Assembly (NCBI GenBank): GCA_036898135.1
Contig: CM072511.1
Location: 159,453,652-159,517,651, forward strand
Direction: 5' to 3'
From: Oncomelania hupensis
Taxonomy: Eukaryota > Mollusca > Gastropoda > Littorinimorpha > Pomatiopsidae
DNA: 64,000 nucleotides
Below the pieces are notes generated by a model. The model saw only the letters and a list, made by a program, of their open reading frames with translations. It did no database searches and was not told the origin of the DNA. This document shows, one piece after another, positions 1 to 10,622 of the stretch (position 1 is its first letter; every line of letters begins with the position of its first letter). The position numbers and the translations under genes are program-made.

Positions 1-221
1 AAGTGGCTGGACTACATATGATTCATAGCCGTGTGAAAGCTAGTGTGACAGTATTCTTTTACCATTTTTCTATCTATTTCTGTACCCCAACCTTAACACA
101 GAACGAGCTAAACAAATAAATTTATTAAAGTAATTCATAGGGTAACTTACTAGCAGTTCCCACCGAATAAACGTGAGGGTCCATAATTCCATTGTGCAGA
201 GCCCATAAACCCCACGTGACA
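1..221 (+). mobile_element. 3' part of a Gypsy LTR (family 1), cut by the window edge
   Basis: Nearly the same sequence as the last ~220 bases of the LTRs that end at 19545 and 26362, with only a few differences. It ends in the LTR terminus TGACA. What follows is not the primer-binding leader seen after 19545, so this is the 3' LTR of a copy lying mostly left of the window, or a solo LTR. Confidence 0.9.
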
Positions 222-299
222 CCTATACCAACATACACAAACACTGAACACATAATCAGATAATGTACACACACATCTAAATATACAGAAACAAACTAG

Positions 300-385
300 G
301 TAGGGAAATAGCTATTATTTAAAAGAAAGGACATTTTAATCGCAGACTTCAGGATTGGAAACCAACTCTCAACCAACTGCGCTAC
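300..385 (-). repeat. tRNA-like fragment, possible SINE head
   Basis: Read on the minus strand there is a box-A-like stretch, GTAGCGCAGTTGGTTGAGAG, followed by an anticodon-arm-like segment. No clean box B or acceptor stem follows, so it is not a tRNA gene. A degenerate tRNA-derived SINE head is the best guess. Confidence 0.3.
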
Positions 386-1582
386 ATGCCAGCAGGGCAG
401 GGGTGGCGGTGTAAGAGGAGCTAACCGCACAGCTTTACCGATGGTTTTATTGTGTTGGCCACTTTTCACAAGTCGCTAGGGATGCTTGCACTCTTTGTCT
501 TGTCTGCCGATGAAGATGAATTTATTATTATTCTCGTTGTTGATGTTGTTGTCGCTGTCTGTATGCTTTATTCAAATAGTTACTTTTAATTGTTACCCAT
601 TTTAGTGCTAAATATTTTATTATATTCTGTTGTGACTAAACACACGCATGTTTGTTTATTATGCAGTCAATTTGGTTTATCAAAACTGTCATTTGGTTGT
701 TTAAGTATATGAGATATGTCATAGGCCACTTGCTCTCTGAAATTGTATTGTTATGTAATTTTATATTTTTATTGCGAACTGTATAATAAAACTCCAAATA
801 GCTCAATGTAACATTAGCCTAATTGTAACTTTGCATGTCACAGCTTTTTCCATAAGTGGTAATTGTTTTTAGAGCTGTTATTATCTCGATGTTAATATTA
901 TTTTAAATCTCATATTAACCCATTGTTCCAATTGACAACTGATGCACATGGTTGCAGAACAGTTATGACAGAAATGAAGACTATTTGTACCTGTATCAAG
1001 TGAATGAGGGTTGAGACTGCTAGAAGAGAGATTGGGAAGGAGGAGAGAAAGCTGTTTTATTATTATACATGTAGTTTTGTGATGACATGCTTGATTTGAT
1101 ACTAATTAGCGTGTATGTGGGTGGGTGTGTGTGTGTATATGTGTTGATTTTTATTTTTTATATCCGAGATGTGAACGTCATTGTCGTAATTTTATCTAAT
1201 TTATGTATTAACATTATTCAATTTTATTGTAGATGGACAATGCACACAATATTCCGTGTGAATGTTTATGAGGACAGTAAAAGATTTGCATGTTTTACTG
1301 CTTGATGACTTTTGCCATTTTATTTTTTTTCCTTTATTGGTATAGTCTGTATTTCTGTGTCAGTGAGCACACATTGACTTCTAATATGTGCAGACTATTG
1401 TTTTATGCTTTAAAGCACTGAAAAATGTTGTAACAAAAAATAAACATCAAGTTTTTCTTTAAATCTTGTTTGCCATGTCAAGTTTCTCTTTCTTTACTTT
1501 TAATAAAAATGTCCCTACAAGCATGCATTATAAACTGCAATCAGATTATAATGATAACCATCATCACCATCATCATAATATA
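386..1582. other. AT-rich stretch with no recognisable gene
   Basis: Only short unsupported reading frames are present, such as a 72-codon frame at 1087-1305 that looks like chance hydrophobic translation of AT-rich DNA. No domain, splice pattern or transposon terminus was recognised. Confidence 0.6.
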
Positions 1583-1796
1583 CGGAAGAGAAACAATATA
1601 CTAATACAGCTAGTAATAATACTAGGAGAAAATTACATTATAACAAACAATACAGCTAGTAATAATAATAAGAGAAAATTACATTATAACAAACAGTACA
1701 GCTAGTAATAATAATAAGAGAAAATTACATTTTAACAAACAGTACAGCTAGTAATAATAATAAGAGAAAATTACATTATAACAAACAGTACAGCTA

Positions 1797-1827
<31 letters not shown>

Positions 1828-2112
1828 GAGGATGTTACATTATAACAAACAGTACAGCTAGTAATAATAATAAGAGAAAGTTACATTATAACAAACAGTA
1901 CAGCTAGTAATACTAATAAGAGAAAGTTACATTATAACAAACAGTACAGCTAGTAATAATAATAAGAGAAAATTACATTAAAAACAAACAGTACAGCTAG
2001 TAATAATAATAAGAGAAAGTTACATTATAACAAACAGTACAGCTAGTAGTAATAATAGGAAAAAATTACATTATAACAAACAATACAGCTAGTAATAATA
2101 ATAGGAGAAAAA
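1583..2112. repeat. 46-bp minisatellite, about 11 copies
   Basis: The unit contains ATTACATTATAACAAACAG followed by TACAGCTAG and a short (TAA)n run. Copies differ at single bases. One unit near 1800-1828 has an expanded (TAA)n segment, which shows slippage inside the larger repeat. Confidence 0.9.
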
Positions 2113-2519
2113 TATATAAGCCTATTGTTACTAACAAAGAAATCAATAAAAAATAATAGGGGGGGGGGGATTAAAAAATATACAAAATATTGTTATTTTC
2201 TGATGAATGTTAGTATATTTCATGAAAATACTGTCCAGCAAAATTTCCCCTACAAAGAAATGCAAAAAGTACGTAAAAACAGAATAAAAACAAAAATACA
2301 AACACAATGTTGAACTGCTTATAGCCCACTTTGAGCAAGTTGACAGGGGGAGATAATCGTGTATCTCGTGTCTCGCAATTTTGCTATACAAGTCAGCTCA
2401 GTTCTCCCTCTTATAATCTATGCTCTTTGATAAAACTAACGCAAGGTCTATACCTTGAGACAAATATCATATCGAAGGGTTGCAAGCGGGTCTTTCTGAA
2501 TACTGACCCCGAACGCTGG
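2113..2519. other. No recognisable feature
   Basis: AT-rich DNA with a poly-G run at about 2160-2169. Short frames on both strands have no recognisable content. Confidence 0.5.
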
Positions 2520-2860
2520 AGACAACCATGAGGGACAAAGAGAGGCTAGTGGAAGCAGTCGTCGTTCACTCAAAGAATGTACAGCTTCACAAGCTGTACA
2601 TTCTTTGGTTCACTGCGGTGTAAACGACATCAAGCGTGAAGACCTGAAGTCGGCCGGAAGAAAACTATGTTCTGAACTGTTAGCAAGGTAGTGTCGACAC
2701 GCCCGCAAGAATTGCAAAGGAAGAGGACCATCTTCAATGCTGTATTAACAACTGAACTGTGTGCACAAAAGAACATCACTCTAATTCAGCATGAAAACCT
2801 GTCAGTGCAGCATCTAGATGATGGCATGCATCCCAGTTCTCGAGACAGCAGCATCCTCAC
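2520..2860 (+). pseudogene. Decayed LINE ORF1 fragment with SGNH esterase motifs
   Basis: One frame gives VHCGVNDIKRED near 2607-2645, which matches SGNH/GDSL esterase block III (GxND). After a frame change, DDGMHPS near 2818-2838 matches block V (D..HP). The spacing fits the esterase domain found in ORF1 of some CR1/L2-type LINEs. An in-frame stop lies near 2686, and no surrounding ORF survives. It is probably a fragment of a second esterase-bearing LINE family, because it differs from the better-preserved ORF1 at 13.8-16.0 kb. Confidence 0.55.
2572..2606. repeat. Perfect hairpin, 16-bp arms and 3-nt loop
   Basis: The arm AAAGAATGTACAGCTT (2572-2587), loop CAC and exact reverse complement (2591-2606) lie inside the esterase remnant, directly before its block III. 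Confidence 0.9.
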
Positions 2861-3019
2861 CCGCATGTTGATGTTGATGGCTTGTATAACGCGATCCTCT
2901 ACGTCGGCAGACATGCTATTTGCGCATGCAGTGGGTTGCGGAGAATGGTGGGGTGGGTGGGTGAATGATCCAAAAGTCAAGATCGGTGATTGTGGTGGTG
3001 GTAGTGCATCGGATTTGTG

Positions 3020-3075
3020 TTTGTGAGTGTGTGTGTGCGCAAGCGCGCGCGTTTGTGTGTGTGTCACAGTGTGTG

Positions 3076-3133
<58 letters not shown>
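3020..3133. repeat. (GT)n microsatellite
   Basis: Nearly pure GT over about 110 bases, with interruptions in its left half. The opposite-strand reading is His-Thr low complexity and not a gene. Confidence 0.95.
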
Positions 3134-3135
<2 letters not shown>

Positions 3136-3139
3136 GAGT

Positions 3140-3257
3140 AAGAATGAGAATGAACAAAGGAGAAAGACAGTAACAGTGGAAATTTAAAGCACTAAATATC
3201 AAGAATTAGTAGGGATATTATTTATACCAAAAAAAAACGGCAACCCCACGGGGGAGT
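3140..3257 (+). repeat. Partial copy of the ~415-bp unknown repeat
   Basis: Matches the last ~115 bases of the direct repeats at 5969-6385 and 6639-7060. Shared landmarks are the AATGAGAA...AGAAAGACAG segment, a TTTAAA.CACTAAAT segment and a C-rich/G-rich end (CGGCAACCCCACGGGGG). As in the other copies, low-complexity DNA follows. Confidence 0.7.
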
Positions 3258-3283
3258 GTGTGCGTGCGTGCGTGTGTGCGCGC

Positions 3284-3327
<44 letters not shown>

Positions 3328-3330
3328 TGA
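3258..3330. repeat. (GT)n microsatellite
   Basis: GT dinucleotides with GC-rich interruptions on the left, followed by a short GA run and a CAGA run. Confidence 0.95.
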
Positions 3331-3752
3331 GAGAGAGAATGATAGTCAGATAGACAGACAGACAAACACATTAATAAATTATTGCTAATAAGGCGTGACG
3401 TAAATTGAAATAAACACCGATAATGTAGTATGATTTATTATTTCATTTTCGCCTTTATAGAGACTAGAGAAGCATGTACAGCGCGGAATAATTACAATTT
3501 AAAAAACAAAAAAGTTTGGCTATAATAATAATACACATATTATAATAATAATTATGATTTTATGGTTTTACATGTAAAGGACATGGGAACCGTTTTGAAG
3601 AGCATTATCTTCTTGTTTATTCTCTCAGTCGCGAAACTAACCAAATTTCTCAGCTTTGGCATCATCGAGCAGAATGAATCTTCAGTAGAATGGATCTTCG
3701 CTCTGATTTATCCCGACTGTTTCCAAGTATTTTGAGATAAGATTGGAAAGAC

Positions 3753-3764
<12 letters not shown>
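3331..3764. other. No recognisable gene
   Basis: AT-rich, no ORF of interest, no terminus or splice pattern recognised. Confidence 0.5.

Positions 3765-3798
<34 letters not shown>
3765..3798. repeat. (CAA)n microsatellite
   Basis: Eleven or so CAA triplets in a row. Confidence 0.95.
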
Positions 3799-3799
<1 letters not shown>

Positions 3800-3880
3800 C
3801 AAACAAATTAATCCAATACAAAATTTTCAGCTAAACGTTTCAGTAATCAGACAAAACGGTGGATAAACTTTGTTTTCCTT

Positions 3881-3883
<3 letters not shown>

Positions 3884-3917
<34 letters not shown>

Positions 3918-3943
3918 TGTGTGGGTGTGTGTGTGTGTGTGTG

Positions 3944-3983
<40 letters not shown>
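3884..3983. repeat. Compound (GA)n(GT)n microsatellite
   Basis: A GA tract to about 3917 passes into GT to 3983. Confidence 0.95.
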
Positions 3984-3984
<1 letters not shown>

Positions 3985-4189
3985 AGCGGAGGGAGTGGGG
4001 GGTGTTTGGTGAGTTGTGGGGGTGCCGGTAATATTTAGTGAGTACACGCTGGAGAATATCCAGGTCTCATTTGTTTCCCGTGATGCTGCCGCCGCTATAC
4101 GTGTTCCGACGTCGAACTGTGTCTTCCTCTGCAAATTAAAAACAAACAACAATTTTATTTATTTATTTTATTTATTTATTTCATTTATT

Positions 4190-4375
4190 TATATTACAAT
4201 GATTATTTTACTTTATCTAATGTATTTCTTTTTTTTAAATGGTGTTTCTGGCACTCATCTACCTAAGACATGAGCGTCAGGATCTTTAAAGTCTGTGCGA
4301 ATGGAACGTATGCGTGCATAGACTTGACCTCGGTTTATACTCTCATCCGAAGGTATAAAATGGGTAATTTTGCTG
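4190..4375. repeat. Fragment of a dispersed repeat also seen at 35.7-35.9 kb
   Basis: Shares CCTAAGACAT.AGCGTC, a GAATG...TGCGTG segment and ATAGACTTGACCTCGG, in the same order, with 35738-35884. It lies next to an ATTT-rich tract, as the other copy does. Probably a retroelement 3' region; family not recognised. Confidence 0.55.
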
Positions 4376-4454
4376 CATGAAAATACGCTTCCCAAGGATT
4401 TCTGCGGGGTATTTTTTTTGGGGGAGGGGGATGGGGTTTGGGGGGTGGGGGTGG

Positions 4455-5650
4455 GGGTGGATCCTATCCTATCCTATCCTGTCCCGTAACCCGGAGGTCG
4501 TAGGGGCACCACAGATGATCGTCCAACAAGCATACTCCATCTTTCTCTGTCCTCAGCAGCCCTGATGGCTTCGCTTAGTGTCAAACCAGTCCATTCTCGA
4601 ATGCTGTCCCCCCACCTCCCCTTCGGTCTCCCTCCTCTTCTACCTCCTTGCACTGTGCCTTGCAGAATAGTCTCTGCAAGGCTCGATGATCCGGCGACGC
4701 GGCCACACCATCGGAGCCTCCGTCCCCTCACCACTGTGAGCAGGCCATCGTGTTGTCCAATGGCTTGTGTGATGGTCTGTCGGACTTCGTCGTTGGTGAT
4801 GTGTTGGGTATAGAAAATGCCCAGAAGTCTTCTGCAGCACCCCATCCCCATGCCTTGCATTCTTCGCTGGGGATCTGCCGCGAGGGTCCATGCCTCGCAA
4901 GCATATAGGAAGATGGAGATGACAAGGGAGCGCAGCAGTCCTACCTTGGAATGTAGACCGATGGTCTCGCCTCTCCAAACGGGCCTCAACCCCGTCAGGG
5001 CAGCAGTTGCCTGTGCGATCCTGGAGAGGACTTCCCGTCGGGACCCATTGTCTGATACAATGGCTCCTAAATATCTGAAGCCATGCACTGTGCTGAGGGA
5101 TTGGCCCTGGACCCTGATGTCCGCGTCGATGCCACCGGTGTCGCCGGCCATCATTTTGGTCTTCTCTGCACCCACCTCCATTCCATAAGCTCTGGAGGTG
5201 GTGTCAAGCCTCTGCACCAGCTGTTCAAGTTCTTGCTCCTCTCCAGCCAATCCATCAATGTCATCCGCAAAACGAAGATTGGAGATCGCTCTACCCCCTA
5301 TGCTGACTGTGCCTTCATGATCTGCAAGAGCATCTGACATGATGCGCCCCAGGAAGATGTTGAAGAGTGTTGGAGAGAGTAGGCATCCTTGACGCACACC
5401 GATTGTTGTTCTGAACCAGTTCCCGATGGCGCTGTTGTGGAGGACTGAACTGGTAGCCTTGTCATACAGGCTTTTGATGACTTCAATAATTTTAGGGCTG
5501 ATGTTGTACACTTTTATTGTAGCCCATAGAGCTGCATGCCAGATTCGGTCAAACGCCCTCCTGAAGTCTATGAACACATGATATAGATGTTGTTGATGCT
5601 GTAGGTATTTCTCACAGATTATTCTGAGGTTGAGGGGGGGGGGAGAGAAG
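4455..5650 (-). mobile_element. Non-LTR retrotransposon, 5'-truncated, (GGATA)n tail
   Basis: Longest copy in this window of a family present in about ten pieces. The 3' end on the minus strand is a short (GGATA)n repeat at 4459-4482, placed directly after the stop of the RT frame. The copy starts inside the RT domain at about 5650. The same family occurs at 34.6, 43.1, 43.3, 44.2, 47.9, 49.6, 51.0, 51.6, 56.7 and 63.5 kb. The clade is uncertain: this class of RT is often named after craniofacial development protein 2 or jockey in automatic annotation. Confidence 0.9.
4474..5577 (-). pseudogene. Reverse transcriptase C-terminal two thirds (LINE ORF2)
   Basis: 367 codons remain open. In order: FIDFRRAFDRIWH (RT motif A, first catalytic Asp), VRQGCLLSPTLFNIFL (motif B), LRFADDID (motif C with the catalytic Asp pair) and ISIFLYACEAWTL (thumb region). 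A basic C-terminal part follows with [21 protein letters not shown] and [13 protein letters not shown], which is very well conserved between the copies here. The endonuclease and RT fingers are missing, so this is a 5'-truncated insertion and not a functional gene. GC content is higher than in the other copies and CpG-rich triplets are retained, which suggests it is one of the less decayed ones. Confidence 0.9.
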
Positions 5651-5968
5651 TAATTAGTAAATTAGCTCAACATTTTATTGTTATTTTATTATTTTATTTA
5701 TAAAAGGCAAGTAATAGTTGTCTCGCTTAAAGACATGGGACTGGATTTCAATGACAGCATGTTGGATATAATCCTTATTGGAGGATAACCTCCGGGGATA
5801 AAAGGAATGACAGGAAAGATTTATCTCCCTTTCTTTGCTGCCAGTGAGTTTGAGTTTTGTGGATTTGTGTAATAGATGCAGATACCCGTTTTGCTGTGTT
5901 TGCAGCTCGTCAGTATTACCTGGACTTGCGGAAAATCTTTCACTAGTTGGTTTGTACATTAGGCTAGG

Positions 5969-6385
5969 GAACGCTGAGGCTGTACTCTAATTTATCGAAC
6001 CCGCGTTTACAAAACCGAAATAGAATATAAACATCATAATAAAATATTAACAAAACACATACATATAAATGCATTGTTAAATAATGGTATCACAGAAGCA
6101 GAAAACCCTGGTCACCATTTGGCAAACAGCGTCTAATATTCCCAAGCTGACCCAACAGACCCCAGACACAAACGAGGAGTTTTAGAAAAGTTTTCAAGAA
6201 AAAAGGTAGGTGACTGGTCTAGCGAAGAAGATAGTATATTGATAGAACAGATTAGGAACGAGAAAGAACAAATGAGAATGATAGAAACAGTGGTAGACCT
6301 AATTTAAAGCACTAAATTTTCACAATGTGGGGATGCTATTTATAAAGAAAACCCCGGCACACTAACGGGGATTAAAAGCAAATAA
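5969..6385 (+). repeat. Unknown ~415-bp repeat, copy 1
   Basis: Direct repeat of 6639-7060. Shared landmarks in order: ACGCTGAGGCT.TACTCTAAT, CAAAACACATACATATAAA, AGGTAGGTGACTGGTCTAG and a final C-rich then G-rich element (CCCCGG...CGGGG). No coding capacity was seen. It could be the 3' region of an unrecognised retroelement. Confidence 0.8.
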
Positions 6386-6475
6386 ATGAAAAGTAAACTA
6401 TTATAATGATAACAACCTTTGTATGTTTGCGCATATAGGCTTGAGTGCGTGTGTGTTTGTGGTTTCGTGTATATT

Positions 6476-6600
6476 ACATTACATTACATGATTATTGCTT
6501 TAGGTCCCGCGGACTCTTCCGAGCCAAATCAGGACCGGACAACCCCTGATCCGCATAAAAGGTTTGCTGAAACAACCCTAGTGGTAAAACTGAAAGCTCT
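6476..6600 (-). mobile_element. Jockey-like LINE 3' UTR remnant
   Basis: Reverse complement of a segment found after the ORF2 C-terminus at 33480-33545. Both contain GGTCCTGATT.GGCTC, a TCCGC.GGACC segment and GATTATGTAAT or a close variant. Here the end is an (ATTAC)n-like tail at 6474-6490. Confidence 0.55.
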
Positions 6601-6638
6601 CCACCAGCCAGTCACTTTACAATAAAGACATAACACGC

Positions 6639-7060
6639 AGGGGACGCTGAGGCTATACTCTAATTTATCGAACCCCCGTTTACAAAAACAAAATAGAATA
6701 CAAAAATCATTATAAAATATCAACAAAACACATACATATAAAATGCCTACATTGCTAAATATTAACATCATAGGAAGCCCTAGTGACCACCTGGCAGAAA
6801 GCGTCCAATATTCCTAAGCTGATCCAACAGACCTCACACACAAATAAGGAGTCTTGTCCCGGAAGAGTTTTCAATAAAAAAAAAAAGGTAGGTGACTGGT
6901 CTAGCGAAGAAGAAGATAGTATAGCAGATTGATAGAACATAGCAGGAATGAGAAAGAGCAAATGAGAAAGACAGCGACAGTGGGAATTTAAAACACTAAA
7001 TTTCCAGAAAGTGGGGATACTATTTATACTGAAACCCCCGGTACCAAACGGGGGGGGGGG
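6639..7060 (+). repeat. Unknown ~415-bp repeat, copy 2
   Basis: Second full copy of the repeat at 5969-6385, in the same orientation with about 250 bp between them. It ends at CCCCGGTACCAAACGGGG and runs directly into a poly-G tract (7050-7073). Confidence 0.8.
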
Positions 7061-7559
7061 GGGGGGGGGGGGGGTGTGCCTATTTGTTAAGATCTTGCGT
7101 GTGTTTGACCTTTTAATGATAAAAATATTTTTGACATAGGAACAAAGCAAAAATATTCATTCATCAATTCTAATCCAGACTGTACAGGAAATGAGAGAGA
7201 GAAAACAGAACACACAAGCTATTTATAAAAGTAAAAGGAAAAACAAAAAAAACTTCACTTCAGTTTATTGTCTTAAACGTTTACAATTCGTAATCAACAC
7301 AATTTGAAAAAGATGTACAAAATTCCACAACCAAAAATCATGTCCACTTAACAATTTACTTAAATTCAAAGTATTAGAATTAAGTGTATTGACATATTTA
7401 CATATATACTCATTTTGGCATTTACTTTTTTTTCCCAAAAGCAAGGATGCTTTTAAATTATTTGTGTGTACATTGTTTTCTCTCTCATTTCAGTAAATGA
7501 ATACAGTTAATTGTTGTGATCATACGCGTATTCAAAAGCAATTCTGTCTATTAATAAAC
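7061..7559. other. No recognisable gene
   Basis: AT-rich DNA after a poly-G run. Nothing recognised. Confidence 0.5.
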
Positions 7560-7866
7560 ACGCACTCACACACACACACACTAACAGACACTCACTCGCG
7601 CATAGACACACCTACACCCACACACTCACGCACACACACGAACATGTACACCTTTGTGCGATCACACCCTTTTGCTGAAACAGCGACCCGAATGGATAAC
7701 CCAATTGCATTCCTAAGCCACACATTTCATTCACAGGCACGCAAATGCACACACACACACACTCACACACACACACACACACTCACACACACACACTCAC
7801 ACACACACACACTCACACACACTCACACACTCACACACACACACACACACTCACACACAAACAAAC
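7560..7866. repeat. (CA)n-rich tract with CTCACA variants
   Basis: CA dinucleotides broken by CT at irregular intervals. The plus-strand reading frame across it is low-complexity His-Thr. Confidence 0.95.
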
Positions 7867-7924
7867 ATGCAATGTAATCTACTCAAATACGATCAGACTT
7901 CCTTCTTTTTCCACAACATAAGCT

Positions 7925-8052
<128 letters not shown>

Positions 8053-8059
8053 CACAAGG

Positions 8060-8280
8060 GCATTACTCAAGTTAGGTGCCTATGGCGGATCCTCCATAGC
8101 AAAGCGGTAGAAATAATAGAGATGTATCTATCATAAGCCTAAATAGGGCTATGTGTTATCGAGAGATGATAGTGATGTAATGATAGTCCAGCACAAACCC
8201 ACACAGGGCTATCTGTTTCTACCGTTTTGCTGTCGATGATCCCTACAGGCGTCCAACTTGAGTAAGACATTTTGTGGTCT
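8060..8280. repeat. Imperfect long inverted repeat (foldback)
   Basis: The left arm (about 8062-8130) has ACTCAAGTTAGG.GCCTATGG and GCGGTAGAAA. The right arm (about 8210-8275) is its imperfect reverse complement, with TTTCTACCGTTTTGCT and AACTTGAGTAAGAC. The arms continue inward through GGGCTAT motifs. The structure sits between a (CT)n tract and a (CA)n tract. It may be a foldback MITE, but no target duplication could be assigned. Confidence 0.65.
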
Positions 8281-8283
8281 GAG

Positions 8284-8352
8284 CATAAACACACACACAC
8301 ACTCACACAAACACGCGAGCGCGCACACACACACACATACACACACACAGAG
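8284..8352. repeat. (CA)n tract
   Basis: CA dinucleotides with a GCGAGCGCGC interruption. Confidence 0.9.
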
Positions 8353-8545
8353 AACACATTCATTCTTTCAAAGTACCGTAACATTTGGGCTGTTAGGAGC
8401 AACCTTTCTCTTAAATTTTGATCCCTGCGCCTAAAATACCGACAAATCTTGTCTGTGGATTTTTGTGTGTTTTCAAGTCTGACATCGGAGACGAAGCGTT
8501 CTCGTGGAAGTGAGGATGACGATCAACAAATGCTACTAACGGAAT

Positions 8546-8703
8546 TGTGTGTGTGTGTGTGTGTGGGTGGGTGTGTGCGTGTGTGTGTGTGTGTGTGTGA
8601 TCTGAGCGCATGTGTGCGTGCGTGTGTGTGTTGGTGTGCTCCAGCGTGCCTGTGTGTGTTTGTGTGCGTGCATAGGCGCGTGAGTGTGTGTGGGGGCGTG
8701 TGT
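8546..8703. repeat. (GT)n-rich tract
   Basis: GT dinucleotides with GC-rich and CATG-type interruptions. Confidence 0.9.
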
Positions 8704-8797
8704 TCATGGAGAAATGGGGTGATAACTTTGCATTGTTATGCACAAAATGGGGCTTTTAGCTAGCGCCCCACTTTTTTCAGCACCCCTCTTTTGTCTA

Positions 8798-9217
8798 AGT
8801 ACAAGGTAGTGCTTTTTTAGTACCTGGGAAGTACTCTTTTAGTACATGGAAAGTACTCTTTTAGTACATGGAAAGTACTCTTTTAGTACATGGAAAGTAC
8901 TCTTTTAGTACATGTGAAGTACTCTTTTAGTACATGGAAAGTACTCTTTTAGTACATGTGAAGTACTCTTTTAGTACATGGGAGTGCTCTTTTAGTATAT
9001 GGGAGTGCTATTTTAGTACATAAGAGTGCTCTTTTAGTACAAGGGAGTGTTCTTTTAGTACATGGGAGTGTTCTTTTAGTACATGGGAAGTACTCTTTAA
9101 GTACATGGGAGTGCTCTTTTAGTACATGGGAGTGCTCTTTTAGTACATGGGAGTGCTCTTTTATACATGGGAGTGCTCTTTTAGTGCATTGTACTGTTTT
9201 AAGTACATGGGTGTGCT
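8798..9217. repeat. 21-22-bp minisatellite, about 19 copies
   Basis: The unit is TTTTAGTACATGGGAGTGCTC or, in the left half, TTTTAGTACATGGAAAGTACTC. Two sequence variants dominate opposite halves of the array. The left-half unit contains the near-palindromic GTAC pair AGTACATGGAAAGTACT. Confidence 0.95.
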
Positions 9218-9559
9218 CTATCTATATCCGGAAACATGCTGTTTTCTGAACACATCTATATATATAAATTGCTTAGCCGGAAGTCCTTCTTCGCCACTAC
9301 TATAAAGTTTGTCCGGTATGGACGCTGAACTGGGCAGGTGCTGGCCGCTGGGAATCGGCCTGTTGTGTGCTCAAAACCAGCGAAATCGTTATAGCCGACA
9401 TTTCCTTACCGAACGTTTAACCGTTTCTGAGATAAATAAATAAACAAAATGTCCACAAACTGCAATAGCCTCATTCCGCGCACTTCCATTAAAAATCAAA
9501 TTGAGGTTTCAGCATGTTTTTCCCATATAGACCAAAAAATGTATTGTTTTTGTACGAAG

Positions 9560-9634
9560 CATAGATAGCTCAGTTGGTAACACCTTCGCCTAACGTTTAG
9601 GGCGACCCAAGTTCGATTCCGTCGCGGGCTATAT
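9560..9634 (+). repeat. tRNA-like module inside Helitron copy 1
   Basis: ATAGCTCAGTTGGTAAC resembles box A and AAGTTCGATTCCGTCGC resembles box B, at about the right spacing. The acceptor and D stems do not pair convincingly, so this is not called as a tRNA gene. Helitron copy 2 has a different tRNA-like sequence at the equivalent place. Confidence 0.6.
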
Positions 9635-9699
9635 TTTTTTTAACGGTTTTTTTTCCACTACAATATGGATATTTTTCTTTTTAATTTAGGCTTTTTACC

Positions 9700-9700
<1 letters not shown>

Positions 9701-9756
<56 letters not shown>

Positions 9757-9849
9757 TATAATATTTTATCTTATATCAAATTTTCTTTTAAAACCTTGGT
9801 GTTTATGATTTCTATTTGTATTATTCTATATTCTATATTCTATATTCAA

Positions 9850-9896
<47 letters not shown>

Positions 9897-9917
9897 AGGA
9901 TCGGGATGGGGTGGTAC

Positions 9918-10002
<85 letters not shown>

Positions 10003-10112
10003 TTATTTATAAACTAATAATAATAATTATTATTATTATAATTATAATATCTTATATCAAATTTTATTTTAAAACCTTGGCGTTTTTTATGATTTCTATT
10101 TGTATTATTCAA

Positions 10113-10173
<61 letters not shown>

Positions 10174-10218
10174 GTTATTATTATTATTATTATCAAGGAT
10201 CGGGATGAGGTGGTACGT
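9701..10218. repeat. (TTA)n tracts with an internal direct duplication
   Basis: Tracts lie at about 9700-9755, 9850-9893, 9918-9998 and 10108-10192. The segment from ATCTTATATCAAATTTT through a (TTA)n tract to CAAGGATCGGGATG.GGTGG occurs twice (from about 9766 and from about 10048), so part of the Helitron interior has duplicated in tandem. Confidence 0.85.
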
Positions 10219-10540
10219 GTAGGTAAAAGGGGGCTACGGGTAGGTTCAAAGGGGCATGGGTAGGCATAACGGGGATACGGGTATATATAAGGGGGTATGG
10301 TGATGGTCGATTCCTTTCATCCATACCTGCGAAACGATCAACGGGGAAGTATCAAGGAGGGTACAGGTAGGTTACAAGGGGGGTACGAAAGGTATCAAGG
10401 GGTTATAGGGAGGTATCAAGTGGGTTCGGGGAGGTATCAAGGGGGTATGATGAGGCATCATGGGGGGGGGGGGGACGGGGAGATATCAGAGGGGGGGGGG
10501 TATGGTGAGGTATCAAGGGGGATATGGGGAGGTATCATCG
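10219..10540. repeat. G-rich minisatellite, about 18-22-bp units
   Basis: Diverged units around GGAGGTATCAAGGGGGTA, some with long G runs. The reverse complement of the same array occupies 30265-30560 in Helitron copy 2. Confidence 0.85.
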
Positions 10541-10600
10541 TCCAAATGAAACTCGCAGACAACAGTTGTCTCTCTGTCTACATTTTAAACAGCAACCTGT

Positions 10601-10622
10601 GTACCCTGGCTTGCCAGGGTAC
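10601..10622 (+). terminator. Helitron 3' terminal hairpin
   Basis: Perfect 10-bp stem GTACCCTGGC with its complement and a two-base TT loop, 8 bases before the terminal CTAG. This is the usual Helitron 3' stem-loop that marks the end of rolling-circle transfer. The same hairpin, with an AA loop on the plus strand, is at 30233-30254. Confidence 0.9.

Noticed and set aside
1583..2112. CRISPR array
   Set aside because: The units are contiguous tandem repeats without unique spacers, in a eukaryotic genome.
2786..3202. 138-codon minus-strand frame rich in His-Thr, and similar frames at 7497-7877, 8411-8743, 10794-11195
   Set aside because: They are translations of (CA)n/(GT)n microsatellites, without domain or splice support.
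4817..5188. Plus-strand frame antisense to the reverse transcriptase
   Set aside because: Shadow of the minus-strand RT frame, which has all the motifs.
9560..9634. Functional tRNA gene
   Set aside because: Box-like motifs are present but the acceptor and D stems do not pair.
9796..10208. Long Leu/Ile/Tyr frames
   Set aside because: Translations of (TTA)n tracts in Helitron copy 1.
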